Of a stretch of DNA of 54,829 nucleotides, positions 16,629-24,512 are shown piece by piece. The DNA is from Candidatus Limisoma faecipullorum. GTDB lineage: Bacteria; Bacteroidota; Bacteroidia; Bacteroidales; Muribaculaceae. Each line of letters opens with the position of its first letter. The stretch's first letter is position 1. Under the pieces are notes generated by a model. It saw nothing but the letters and a program-made list of their open reading frames with translations. It was not told the DNA's origin and did not search any database. The stretch is from assembly GCA_017694955.1 (NCBI GenBank), contig JADIMC010000033.1, positions 1-54,829 on the forward strand, given 5' to 3'. A program made the translations under genes and the position numbers.

Positions 16629-19586
16629 TTATTTTCTCGCTGCAGCAGCTTTGGCAGCCTGCTTGGCGATTTTGCGGCGCTGCATCGTGTAAGCCAACGG
16701 AGTTGCCACATAGATAGTGGTCAATGTACCGACAATCACACCGAGCAACATCGCGAACGTGAAGCTGCGCAATGTCTCACCGCCGAACAGGAACATAATC
16801 AGCAACACCAACGCTGTGGTTGACGATGTCATTATGGTACGTGTCAGCGTAGAGTTCAATGAGTGATTGATTACCTCGCGGCGGTCCTGCTTAGGATAGA
16901 GGTGAATCATCTCGCGCACACGGTCGAACACAACCACCGTATCATTGATGGCATAACCGATAATCGTAAGGATGGCAGCAATGAACGACTGGTCGATTTC
17001 CATAGAGAACGGAAGGATTCCCCAGAACAACGAATAGAAACCTATCATCACGAACGATGTGAATGCCAATGATGCCAAAGCACCCATCGAGAACGACAAG
17101 TCGCGGAAACGCAACAGGATATAGAGCGCGATTGCAATCAACGAGAACATTACAGCCCAGATTGCGCCTTGCGTCATATCGTCGGCGATACTCGGACCGA
17201 CCTTCTCGGTTTGTACTACACCGACCGACTCGTTGGAGACGTTGAAGTCCTCGTATTTCATACCGTTGAGTTCCGGCTGCAATCCCTTATAGAGAATCTG
17301 CATAACTTCCTCGTCGATATTCTCGCCCTGATCGGCAATTTTGTAGTTGGTTGAGATACGCACTTTCGAATCGTTATCGATAGTGATTACCGACAATGAA
17401 GATTCCGGGAACAACGGAGCAAGCTCCTCCTGAATGTCGGCAGTATTCACATCGTGGTCGAACTGCACGATATAGTTACGTCCGCCAGAGAAATCGATAC
17501 CGCGGTTAAGGCCTCTTGTGAAGAACGAAACGAGAATCACGACGCAGACAGCGGCTATGATTATGTTTGTAATCTTCGTATGACCCAAGAAATTGATTTT
17601 CGGATTGCGCAAGAAGTTGTCACTTATCTTCGTGGTGAAAGTCAACTTTTCAAAACGTTTCTTCTTCAGCATCCATTCGAATGCCAGACGTGAGATGAAC
17701 ACGGCAGTGAAGAACGAGCAAATCAAGCTTATGAGCAAGGTAGTTGCGAATCCCTTGATAAGGCCCGTACCGTAAACAAGCAGGATGATAGCTGTGATTA
17801 CGGAAGTAAGGTTGGAGTCGAAGATTGCCGAGAACGCGTTCTTATAACCGTCGGCAAGCGCGGATTTCACATTCTTGCCTGCGCGAAGCTCTTCCTTGGT
17901 ACGCTCGAAGATAAGCACGTTGGCATCGACAGCCATACCGAGCGACAGCACCATACCGGCAATACCCGAAAGTGTAAGCACCGCCTGGAACGATGCCAGG
18001 ATACCCAACGTGAAGAACAAGTTGAGAATCAGACAGCAGTTGGCAACCATAGCCGGAGCGAAACCGTAGAAGCTAATCATATAGAGCATCAGCAGCACAA
18101 GCGCGATGATGAACGACCACAAACCGGAAGAGATGGCCTGCTGACCGAGCGACGGACCGATTACCGACTCGCTGACGATATTGACTTTCGCAGCCATCTT
18201 ACCGCTCTTGAGCACGTTTGCCAAGTCGTTGGCTTCCTCAACGGTGAAGTTACCGGTGATTTGCGAGCGTCCGCCCTCGATTACGGTATTGACTGTCGGG
18301 AAAGAATATACTTGGTCGTCGAGCACGATGGCAACCTGCTTGCCTATGTTTTCCTGAGTAATCTGTGCCCAACGGCGCGAACCCTCGTTGTTCATCGACA
18401 TATTCACGGTGTAGCCGCCCTGCATCTGGTCGTACTCGCTGCTTGCGTCGTCAACGACATCACCGCCAAGACGCGGCTTGCCGTTCTGTGTCTTAAGAGC
18501 TACAAGCTGGAAATAACGCCCCTTGTCATCGACAGCTTTCACAGACCAAGCGCATTTCAAATTGGTAGGAAGCAACTGCTTTGCCAATGCCGAACGGAGT
18601 ATGTTGTTGACAGCGGCAGTATCCTGTACGCTTGTCAAGCCTACAGCCGGACCACCTACACCACCGTTAGCCCACAGCATAGAAGCAAGGGTCTTAACAG
18701 CAGCTGCCGGAGCAGCCTTTTCAGCGCCGGTAGTGTCAGCCTTAGCCACCAATGCTGTATCGGCAGCGGCAACATTTGCACTGTCGGCAACAGCTTCTTT
18801 CTCGTCGGAAGCCGCAGCACCGGCAGCATAACTGTCGCTCAATTGAGCGAATGCCTGCTGCAATTCTTCAAGAGTATAAGTTTCGTAGAACTCAAGGTTT
18901 GCAGAACCCTGCAACAGCTTGCGCACACGTTCCGGCTCCTTGATGCCCGGCAACTCAAGAAGAATCTGGCCGTCGCGCTCCATCTTCTTGATGTTCGGAG
19001 CAACCACACCGAAGCGGTCGATACGCGTACGGAGAGTGTTGTATGAGTTGTCAACCATAGCGTTGACTTCTTCCTTCAGAATCTGTTCAACAGCCTCGTT
19101 GGAGTCACCCGGATTTACTCGTTCGATGGAGCGGAAAATCTGGGCAAGACTGCCGTTCGGAGAAAGGCGCTTGTATTCAGCGCAGAATGTGCCGACAAAA
19201 TCCTTGTTCTGGCTCTTTTCTGCCAAAGCGATAGCCTCATTGAACTTGGGATCCGGATTCTCTTTGGAAAGTGTGCGGAGAATGTCGGGCACAGAAATCT
19301 GCAACGTCACATTCATACCGCCTTTCAAGTCAAGACCCAGACCGATTTGTTTCTCTCTTGCCTCATTGTAAGTGTAGCCCAAGTACACTTTTTCATGACC
19401 TACAGAGTCAAGATACAGCTTATAAGCATCCTTATATTTCTGTGATTCAGGATTATTGTCAACTTTTGCGGCATAAGCGGCAGCATCGTCTTCAATGCTG
19501 CTCGTCACAAAAGAGAACGACAAATAGAATACACAGACAAGGGCTAATAGAACTGCAAGAACTCTAATAAAACCTTTACTTTGCAT
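16629..19586 (-). CDS. secDF: Fused protein translocase subunit SecDF
   Basis: Inner-membrane chaperone-motor of the Sec translocon that uses the proton gradient to pull proteins into the periplasm. SecD and SecF are joined in one 985-residue chain. A first helix (about 8-28) is followed by the SecD P1 region with GLDLKGGMNVTL. The helix bundle at about 505-650 includes the GMAVDANVLIFER motif. The SecF half starts near residue 660, with RGIDFSGGRN and a second bundle containing YAINDTVVVFDRVRE. Residues 252-300 are an Ala/Asp/Thr-rich low-complexity insertion in the periplasmic SecD domain. A terminator follows, and a -7 element precedes the start. Confidence 0.97.
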   Translation of the reverse strand: MQSKGFIRVLAVLLALVCVFYLSFSFVTSSIEDDAAAYAAKVDNNPESQKYKDAYKLYLDSVGHEKVYLGYTYNEAREKQIGLGLDLKGGMNVTLQISVPDILRTLSKENPDPKFNEAIALAEKSQNKDFVGTFCAEYKRLSPNGSLAQIFRSIERVNPGDSNEAVEQILKEEVNAMVDNSYNTLRTRIDRFGVVAPNIKKMERDGQILLELPGIKEPERVRKLLQGSANLEFYETYTLEELQQAFAQLSDSYAAGAAASDEKEAVADSANVAAADTALVAKADTTGAEKAAPAAAVKTLASMLWANGGVGGPAVGLTSVQDTAAVNNILRSALAKQLLPTNLKCAWSVKAVDDKGRYFQLVALKTQNGKPRLGGDVVDDASSEYDQMQGGYTVNMSMNNEGSRRWAQITQENIGKQVAIVLDDQVYSFPTVNTVIEGGRSQITGNFTVEEANDLANVLKSGKMAAKVNIVSESVIGPSLGQQAISSGLWSFIIALVLLMLYMISFYGFAPAMVANCCLILNLFFTLGILASFQAVLTLSGIAGMVLSLGMAVDANVLIFERTKEELRAGKNVKSALADGYKNAFSAIFDSNLTSVITAIILLVYGTGLIKGFATTLLISLICSFFTAVFISRLAFEWMLKKKRFEKLTFTTKISDNFLRNPKINFLGHTKITNIIIAAVCVVILVSFFTRGLNRGIDFSGGRNYIVQFDHDVNTADIQEELAPLFPESSLSVITIDNDSKVRISTNYKIADQGENIDEEVMQILYKGLQPELNGMKYEDFNVSNESVGVVQTEKVGPSIADDMTQGAIWAVMFSLIAIALYILLRFRDLSFSMGALASLAFTSFVMIGFYSLFWGILPFSMEIDQSFIAAILTIIGYAINDTVVVFDRVREMIHLYPKQDRREVINHSLNSTLTRTIMTSSTTALVLLIMFLFGGETLRSFTFAMLLGVIVGTLTTIYVATPLAYTMQRRKIAKQAAKAAAARK

Positions 19587-19636
19587 TTTGTTTAGTTTTG
19601 TATATTAAATTTTAATTTGCACTTTTAATCAGGGTG

Positions 19637-19644
19637 CAAATATA
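19637..19644 (-). promoter_or_regulatory. -7 element for secDF
   Basis: Minus-strand TATATTTG matches TAnnTTTG, about 50 bases before the ATG at 19586. No convincing -33 element at the normal spacing. Confidence 0.4.
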
Positions 19645-19734
19645 CATCATTTATTTCAAGTTGGAAATTTTTCAACTCCGTTTTTATCGTTCTCAAAGAC
19701 AAGTAGGCTTAATCTGCCATCTATCTGTAAATTG

Positions 19735-19775
19735 CAAAAAGAGAGGAGGTGTGTCGTGCATTACGACACACCTCC
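19735..19775 (-). terminator. Strong terminator after the MATE exporter gene
   Basis: A perfect 13-bp stem (GGAGGTGTGTCGT with its complement, fwd 19745-19775) has a five-base loop. On the minus strand it is followed by TCTCTTTTT. It lies 26 bases past the stop of the MATE gene. Confidence 0.75.
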
Positions 19776-19800
19776 AAGCTAAACTATGTCAAGCGCCATA

Positions 19801-21156
19801 CTATTTGGCGATTTCTATTCCGAATCTATGACGGAACTGATATACCAGCATCCATACGGCAACCACCTCGGCAAGAAAATCGGACACCGGCATGCTTGAC
19901 CACACGCCATTAATGCCCATTACAGGCGGAAGAAGAGCCAGCCCCGGCAAAAGGAAAAGCAACTGCCGCGACAACGACAGGAATATCGCTGTCCAAGCCT
20001 TTCCTATCGACTGGAAGAACTGGCAGATTATAATCTGCGACCCTACAACCGGGAACATCGCCACACTTATCTGCAACGCCAATACCGACTGCTCGACAAG
20101 AGCCGCATCGTCGGTAAACGCGCCGACAAACACATTCGGGAAAACCACACCCAAGAAGCATCCTAACGAAGTGACAATGGTGGCGGAAACCATACCGAGC
20201 TTAAGCGTCTGCTTCACACGGTCGAAACGCTCCGCCCCGAAATTATAGCCTGTAATAGGCTGCATACCCTGCGCTATGCCCATCACAATCATCACGAAAA
20301 GCATCTGCACTCGGTTGATTATTCCGAAAGCCCCTATAGAGTAGTCATCCCCATATGCCAACAGGCGATTATTGATGAATATAGTGACACAACAAGCACA
20401 AACATTCATTATGAACGGCGACAATCCGATACCGAACACATTCTTTATTATACGCGCACGCAAATGGAAGCAACCGCGGTGAAACCTCACGTAGCTGTTT
20501 TTGTTGGCGAAATGGGCCAGAACCCATATCATTCCTATGAACTGCGAAGCTATCGTAGCCAATGCTGCTCCACGTATCCCCCAGTCAAACAGGAATATGA
20601 ATATCGGAGCCAGCACTACGTTGCATCCCACAGTGAGCATCGACGAAAGCATCGCCTTTTTCGGATATCCAGTTGCACGCATCACGTTGTTCAAGCCAAT
20701 CATCACATAGGATATCGGACTGCCTGCCACAATCACCTGCATAAAGTCGCGGGCGTAGGGCAATGTGTCATTGCTCGCACCGAAAAAGCGGAGAATGTCG
20801 TCGAGAAACAACAATGTGATACCGCCGAACACCACGGCGTTGACCACGCACATCACTGCCACATTGCCGAGAATCTCCTCCGCCCCTTTCCTGTCCTTCT
20901 GCCCGAGACGTATCGACGAAATCGTTGCGCCGCCGACACCGACAAGCGTGGAAAATGCAATCAGCAGGTTCATCAAAGGGAACGTTATGGCAAGTCCTGA
21001 GATAGCGAGAGCTCCCACCCCATGGCCTATGAATATGCTGTCGATAATATTGTAAAGAGAAGTAAGCGTCATACCGACGATTGCCGGCAACGAATATTGA
21101 GTAAGCAATTTGCCCACCGGGGCATTGCCCAAAATGTGAGGATCATTCTTTACCAT
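19801..21156 (-). CDS. MATE-family multidrug/metabolite exporter
   Basis: Cation-coupled efflux protein with 12 predicted helices, 451 aa. The ATG at 21156 (MVKNDPHILG) is used because a perfect promoter overlaps the alternative start at 21180. The N-terminus has LLTQYSLPAIVGMTLTSLYN and IDSIFIGHGVGALAISGL, and the second half repeats the pattern with GMQPITGYNFGAERFDRV, both typical of the bacterial MATE branch. Substrate is unknown. The promoter belongs to a repeated module also present in front of the DUF4153 gene. It is divergent from vsr. Confidence 0.93.
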   Translation of the reverse strand: MVKNDPHILGNAPVGKLLTQYSLPAIVGMTLTSLYNIIDSIFIGHGVGALAISGLAITFPLMNLLIAFSTLVGVGGATISSIRLGQKDRKGAEEILGNVAVMCVVNAVVFGGITLLFLDDILRFFGASNDTLPYARDFMQVIVAGSPISYVMIGLNNVMRATGYPKKAMLSSMLTVGCNVVLAPIFIFLFDWGIRGAALATIASQFIGMIWVLAHFANKNSYVRFHRGCFHLRARIIKNVFGIGLSPFIMNVCACCVTIFINNRLLAYGDDYSIGAFGIINRVQMLFVMIVMGIAQGMQPITGYNFGAERFDRVKQTLKLGMVSATIVTSLGCFLGVVFPNVFVGAFTDDAALVEQSVLALQISVAMFPVVGSQIIICQFFQSIGKAWTAIFLSLSRQLLFLLPGLALLPPVMGINGVWSSMPVSDFLAEVVAVWMLVYQFRHRFGIEIAK

Positions 21157-21177
21157 AAACAACAATCTTTTCGACTG

Positions 21178-21209
21178 CAAAGATAGTGAAAGACGAGGGC
21201 AGAAGCAAA
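21178..21209 (-). promoter_or_regulatory. Promoter of the MATE gene, within a repeated module
   Basis: Minus-strand TTTG (21206-21209), a 20-base spacer, and TATCTTTG (21178-21185): an ideal Bacteroidetes promoter. An inverted repeat, TGAAAAC-GAA-GTTTTCA (21210-21226), abuts the -33 element directly. Confidence 0.8.
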
Positions 21210-21243
21210 TGAAAACGAAGTTTTCAGATTTGATTGTGCCGAG
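21178..21243 (-). repeat. Promoter-carrying repeat, copy 1
   Basis: About 66 bases nearly identical to 23509-23573 (roughly 55 matching positions, one indel). The module contains the whole promoter, the inverted repeat TGAAAAC/GTTTTCA and a TGCCGAG end. Both copies are oriented the same way and drive minus-strand genes. Confidence 0.8.
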
Positions 21244-21289
21244 CCGCAGACTGTCTTATATAACGACATAATATTTGCGACAAATAGAT

Positions 21290-21297
21290 TATCTTTG
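21290..21297 (+). promoter_or_regulatory. -7 element for vsr
   Basis: TATCTTTG, 22 bases before the ATG at 21320. It supports that start over the in-frame codon at 21275. A -33 element at standard spacing is not visible. Confidence 0.5.
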
Positions 21298-21319
21298 TTT
21301 TTTGAAACAATATACGGAT

Positions 21320-21829
21320 ATGGGCGATGTGATGACACCGGAGCAAAGGCACAAGTGTATGTCGCGGATTCGCAGCAAAAACACCAAGCCGGAAATATTA
21401 GTGAGGAAATTTCTTTTCTCACGCGGATTCCGCTACCGTAAGAATGTGAGACGTCTGCCAGGCACCCCCGACATTGTATTGCGCAAATACCGCACCGTCA
21501 TATTCGTCAACGGTTGTTTCTGGCACGGGCATGAGGGATGCCGCTATAGCCGGCTGCCAAAGTCGAACCACGAATTCTGGGAAAAGAAAATCGAACGCAA
21601 CAAAACGCGCGACCTGCGAGACCGTATGGCATTACGGAGAATGGGATGGCACGTGATACAAGTCTGGGAATGCCAGTTGCGGCCCAAAGAAAGGGAAATG
21701 ACACTAAAAAGCATCGAGCAGGCACTCTATGAAATCTACCTGCTCGACCGTTCTCCTCGCAAAAGCTATGAATATCCGTCAGAATCTGCTACATCCATCG
21801 CGGCTGAGCCTGAAACGGAATACAAATAG
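21320..21829 (+). CDS. vsr: Very short patch repair endonuclease Vsr (orphan)
   Basis: Mismatch-specific nickase that starts repair of T:G mismatches arising from deamination of 5-methylcytosine. The product is 169 aa from the ATG at 21320. The N-terminal MSRIRSKNTKPE motif is present. LPGTPDIVL places an Asp at residue 51, the position of the catalytic Asp in the E. coli enzyme. VNGCFWHGHEGC carries the His and Cys residues of the active and zinc sites, and WHVIQVWECQL closes the fold. The last roughly 35 residues are an extra tail. No cytosine methyltransferase lies beside it, unlike the usual dcm-vsr arrangement. It converges on the DUF4153 gene with 12 bases between. Confidence 0.93.
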   Translation: MGDVMTPEQRHKCMSRIRSKNTKPEILVRKFLFSRGFRYRKNVRRLPGTPDIVLRKYRTVIFVNGCFWHGHEGCRYSRLPKSNHEFWEKKIERNKTRDLRDRMALRRMGWHVIQVWECQLRPKEREMTLKSIEQALYEIYLLDRSPRKSYEYPSESATSIAAEPETEYK

Positions 21830-21841
21830 CTTGACTTATAA

Positions 21842-23485
21842 TCATTTCACGAACACATAGCAACTGCTACCACCGGAAACGGTCCAAATGCCGTCCAGTC
21901 CGTAAAGCCGATCGAACACAACCATACACGTATCGTTGCGGTAGATGAACGGCTCAACGCTCTGCTGGCTGTCATCGCCATCCCTGAAATTCACCATTTT
22001 CTCGCAGGCATCGGCATACCGCGCGAAATAAGACGCTCCGGGCATCGGAATCTTACCGCCATCGCCAAAGCGGATGGTGTCGCCAGCAATGCTTCCGACA
22101 AAATATGCCCGGCTGTATCCCGCCACTTGAAGCGGTAAATTGTCAGGAAGCGGGAGGTATATGTCGGACTTGACAACCTCCAACCTCGACCTGACAAGCT
22201 CATTCTTGCCCATAATCCGCTCAACCATAGCCGAGCGTTCAGCATAGTCGCTGATGCGCTCATCTGAAATATTGTAATATACATAATCGTAGGCCTCGCA
22301 AATCTCCAGAGCTTTTTTGCGCTGAGCCTCATCCTTAGGAGAGAATTGAGCCGTACCAGCGAGTTTCCCTTCCTCATCGAGCAATCCCAATCCGGTAGCA
22401 AGCGAACGGACACGGCCTATCTGCGAGCGCAAACCAATGTCGTCGGCTGAAATTCCGGGTATGTAGGTAAAAATGGCTACCGCCGCAACCGCAACAAGAA
22501 GCATCCATTGATAGACATAAATACGCCGCACAAGGCGCATCAGCACGAACAGCGTCATCAACGCTCCGAAAACCACAAGATAGACCCTCGCCTCCGTGAA
22601 ACCATAGGCATTGACACGATAGGCCACGCCTGTCCAAAACAGCGCAAGCGGAACTATGGCAATCCACAGGAAGTTGCGGTAATACCAACCATAAATCTTT
22701 TTTGCATCGACCAATTGAAGCATCTGCCCGGCAAGCGAGGCAATCACGAAGGCCGAGACCATATAGGCCACACCGCCCTCAGGCAATGTCCATTCCACAG
22801 CAATCTTCGCGGCATACAGATAAAGTATTGCCGCATAAATCAATATTGCGGGATGCAGGATATAGTTGAGTATCACCTTGACAAACTTTCCCGGCCCGGG
22901 CGAGGATTTGCCGTGCATTGTCAGGAAAAGCACCGGCATAACTATATATAATGAAAAAAACAGTGTCTTGCCATAAGCGTTGATTACAATCCCGAACAGA
23001 TATTCCACAGAGCCGTAGATTGCACTCATCACGCCAGTAAAAAGCATCCCGGTGAACACCGACAACGCCAAATCCTCGGCTTTCGACAAAGTTTCTGCCG
23101 AGAAAGCCCGGTTTCCGCCATTCTTGGCGCACGCGAAAAACAGCATCACCGCGGCAATAAGAGTGCATCCGAAGCCCATCGAGTCGATAAAGCCGTGCAG
23201 TTCCTTGTAGAACAAGGCAAGCAACGCAATCATCAGCAACGGCACGGCATAGTAAGCCGCCGCAACCTTGCGGCGCACCCACGTGTTCAAGGCATAGGTC
23301 ACGGCAAGAACCACCGGGAAAAACGCCTGTGTTTCCGAAAGGTCAGGCTGGTCGCTGATACTACAATTATAATCAGTTACGATTTTAATAAAGAAATAAA
23401 TCACGCCGGTGATTATCTCCATCGGATAGTTGCGAAGGCACTCCTCTACACTCTCCCGCATTTTCCGCAAGTCAACCCGTTTCAT
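21842..23485 (-). CDS. DUF4153 multi-pass membrane protein
   Basis: Integral membrane protein of 547 aa. About ten to eleven helices occupy residues 20-360, for example FFPVVLAVTYALNTWV and LYIVMPVLFLTMHG. A soluble C-terminal domain of about 180 residues contains KDEAQRKKALEICEAYDYVY and ends in a short beta-rich stretch (GIWTVSGGSSCYVFVK). The layout matches DUF4153 proteins of Bacteroidetes, whose function is unknown. Its promoter belongs to the same repeated module as that of the MATE gene, which hints at shared control. Confidence 0.82.
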   Translation of the reverse strand: MKRVDLRKMRESVEECLRNYPMEIITGVIYFFIKIVTDYNCSISDQPDLSETQAFFPVVLAVTYALNTWVRRKVAAAYYAVPLLMIALLALFYKELHGFIDSMGFGCTLIAAVMLFFACAKNGGNRAFSAETLSKAEDLALSVFTGMLFTGVMSAIYGSVEYLFGIVINAYGKTLFFSLYIVMPVLFLTMHGKSSPGPGKFVKVILNYILHPAILIYAAILYLYAAKIAVEWTLPEGGVAYMVSAFVIASLAGQMLQLVDAKKIYGWYYRNFLWIAIVPLALFWTGVAYRVNAYGFTEARVYLVVFGALMTLFVLMRLVRRIYVYQWMLLVAVAAVAIFTYIPGISADDIGLRSQIGRVRSLATGLGLLDEEGKLAGTAQFSPKDEAQRKKALEICEAYDYVYYNISDERISDYAERSAMVERIMGKNELVRSRLEVVKSDIYLPLPDNLPLQVAGYSRAYFVGSIAGDTIRFGDGGKIPMPGASYFARYADACEKMVNFRDGDDSQQSVEPFIYRNDTCMVVFDRLYGLDGIWTVSGGSSCYVFVK

Positions 23486-23508
23486 ATCAACTTAACCTAA
23501 ATTATTAA

Positions 23509-23540
23509 CAAAGATACGCAAAGTCGAGCGCAGAAGCAAA
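23509..23540 (-). promoter_or_regulatory. Promoter of the DUF4153 gene, within a repeated module
   Basis: Minus-strand TTTG (23537-23540), a 20-base spacer, and TATCTTTG (23509-23516). The inverted repeat TGAAAAC-TTC-GTTTTCA (fwd 23541-23557) abuts the -33 element, exactly as in the MATE promoter. Confidence 0.8.
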
Positions 23541-23573
23541 TGAAAACTTCGTTTTCAATTTGACTATGCCGAG
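23509..23573 (-). repeat. Promoter-carrying repeat, copy 2
   Basis: Second copy of the module at 21178-21243. The three-base loop of the inverted repeat is GAA in one copy and TTC in the other (read on the plus strand) while both arms are unchanged. Confidence 0.8.
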
Positions 23574-23654
23574 TATGACAATCCGAATGTCACACAAACA
23601 ATCTGCTCCATTTAGCTCCACGGCGTAATCATCCGCAACGAAATACCGGAAAAG

Positions 23655-23841
23655 AATGTTCTCCCCTGTCCGCGGAGAGAAGCGGAGCTGATAGGGGAGG
23701 TGGCACAACGTGACGGAGGGGTCCGTGCCACTGTCGTGACCAACTAAGCATCAGGCTCCAACCCCTTCCCGTCTGCGCCGTACTTCCCCTATTAACTACG
23801 CTACGCTCCGTGAACAGGGGAAGATAATCTGATAGCCAATC
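23655..23841 (+). repeat. Composite palindromic intergenic repeat, copy A
   Basis: About 187 bases almost identical to copies B and C. Each copy is itself one imperfect inverted repeat. The left arm runs from CTCCCCTGT through GATAGGGGAGG to GGAGGGGTCC. The right arm, read in reverse complement, runs CTTCCCCTGTTCACGGAG, then TTAATAGGGGAAG, then GGAAGGGGTTGGAG. Within each arm TCCCCT and AGGGGA form a further hairpin. The preceding bases (AATCATCCGCAAC, from 23627) are shared with copy C. No credible coding. Confidence 0.85.
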
Positions 23842-23896
23842 AGAGGCTATATCCCAATATACCACAAGCCGGGCGGAATGCAAACTTGACACAGCG

Positions 23897-23912
23897 CGAC
23901 CCCATGGGGTCG
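23897..23912. repeat. Perfect 16-base palindrome CGACCCCATGGGGTCG
   Basis: Same hairpin motif as at 31601-31617 and 31965-31981, where the centre is TAT or ATA. It lies shortly after repeat copy A, mirroring the order around copy B. Confidence 0.75.
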
Positions 23913-24035
23913 ATGGCTACCACCACGCTACACTCTGGGATACCGTCCTGCAACCTCAGTCACAGAACTGTCACACTCACGTCACACCAAAGCAGCCATA
24001 AATCGGCTGCCACCACACTGCTGCCGGGGAAGATT

Positions 24036-24173
24036 GTCTCCCCCTGTTTGCGAAACACATAGGGGGAGTGGCACGAAGTGTCAAGGGGGTTGATACTGTA
24101 TCTCCGACCCCTCCGTCCCTACGGGACACCTCCCCTATTAACTACGCTACGCTCCGTGAACAGGGGAGGACAT
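24036..24173 (+). repeat. Composite palindromic intergenic repeat, diverged copy A'
   Basis: The right half (TCCCCTATTAACTACGCTAC through GAACAGGGGAGG) is nearly identical to the other copies. The left half has drifted to CTCCCCCTGTTTGCG with ATAGGGGGAGTGGCAC, but the hairpin pairing is preserved. Confidence 0.75.
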
Positions 24174-24275
24174 TACTTTGCATCGCTGACCATACTGATG
24201 CGGAGGATATTACCCTGCAGCCATCCACACTGAGGCAGACAATCGGCTGTCAGCCGCCGTATATAACGCCAATCC

Positions 24276-24309
24276 ATAAAAAAGTAGCCGAGCTACACAG
24301 CCCGGCTAC
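24276..24309 (-). terminator. Terminator of the lost secreted-protein gene
   Basis: Minus strand: GTAGCCGGGCT-GTGT-AGCTCGGCTAC (one G-T pair) followed by six T. It lies 31 bases after the stop of the orphan C-terminal fragment. Confidence 0.8.
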
Positions 24310-24339
24310 CCAAAAAACCATATATATGAAAAACTTAGA

Positions 24340-24438
24340 TTATCTTACGACAACCTTAGCGATAGTGTTGCCTACACGAACAACATAGAATCCTGCAGGA
24401 ACTGCTATCACGCTCTCGCCATCGACAGCTGCAGCCGC
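24340..24438 (-). pseudogene. Orphan C-terminal sorting-tail fragment of a secreted protein
   Basis: The minus strand reads about 32 codons ending AVPAGFYVVRVGNTIAKVVV-R and a TAA. This is the pattern of C-terminal tails of secreted Bacteroidales proteins resembling type IX secretion sorting domains (Gly-x-Tyr-x-Val-Arg-Val followed by a basic, Val-rich end). Upstream the frame runs into a module of the intergenic repeats (CACATCGAGGCACAC, also at 31876) and there is no start or protein body. With its intact terminator this looks like the 3' remnant of a gene deleted or overwritten by the repeats. Confidence 0.7.
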
Positions 24439-24512
24439 ATAGAGACAGACCCACACCACATCGAGGCACACATCAGCCCAGCCGCTATGCGGCTATCCCT
24501 GCAACCTTGCTT

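Noticed and set aside
23690-23715. TGGCAC in the repeat units as a possible sigma-54 -24 element
   Set aside because: No TTGC at the required -12 spacing follows in any copy.
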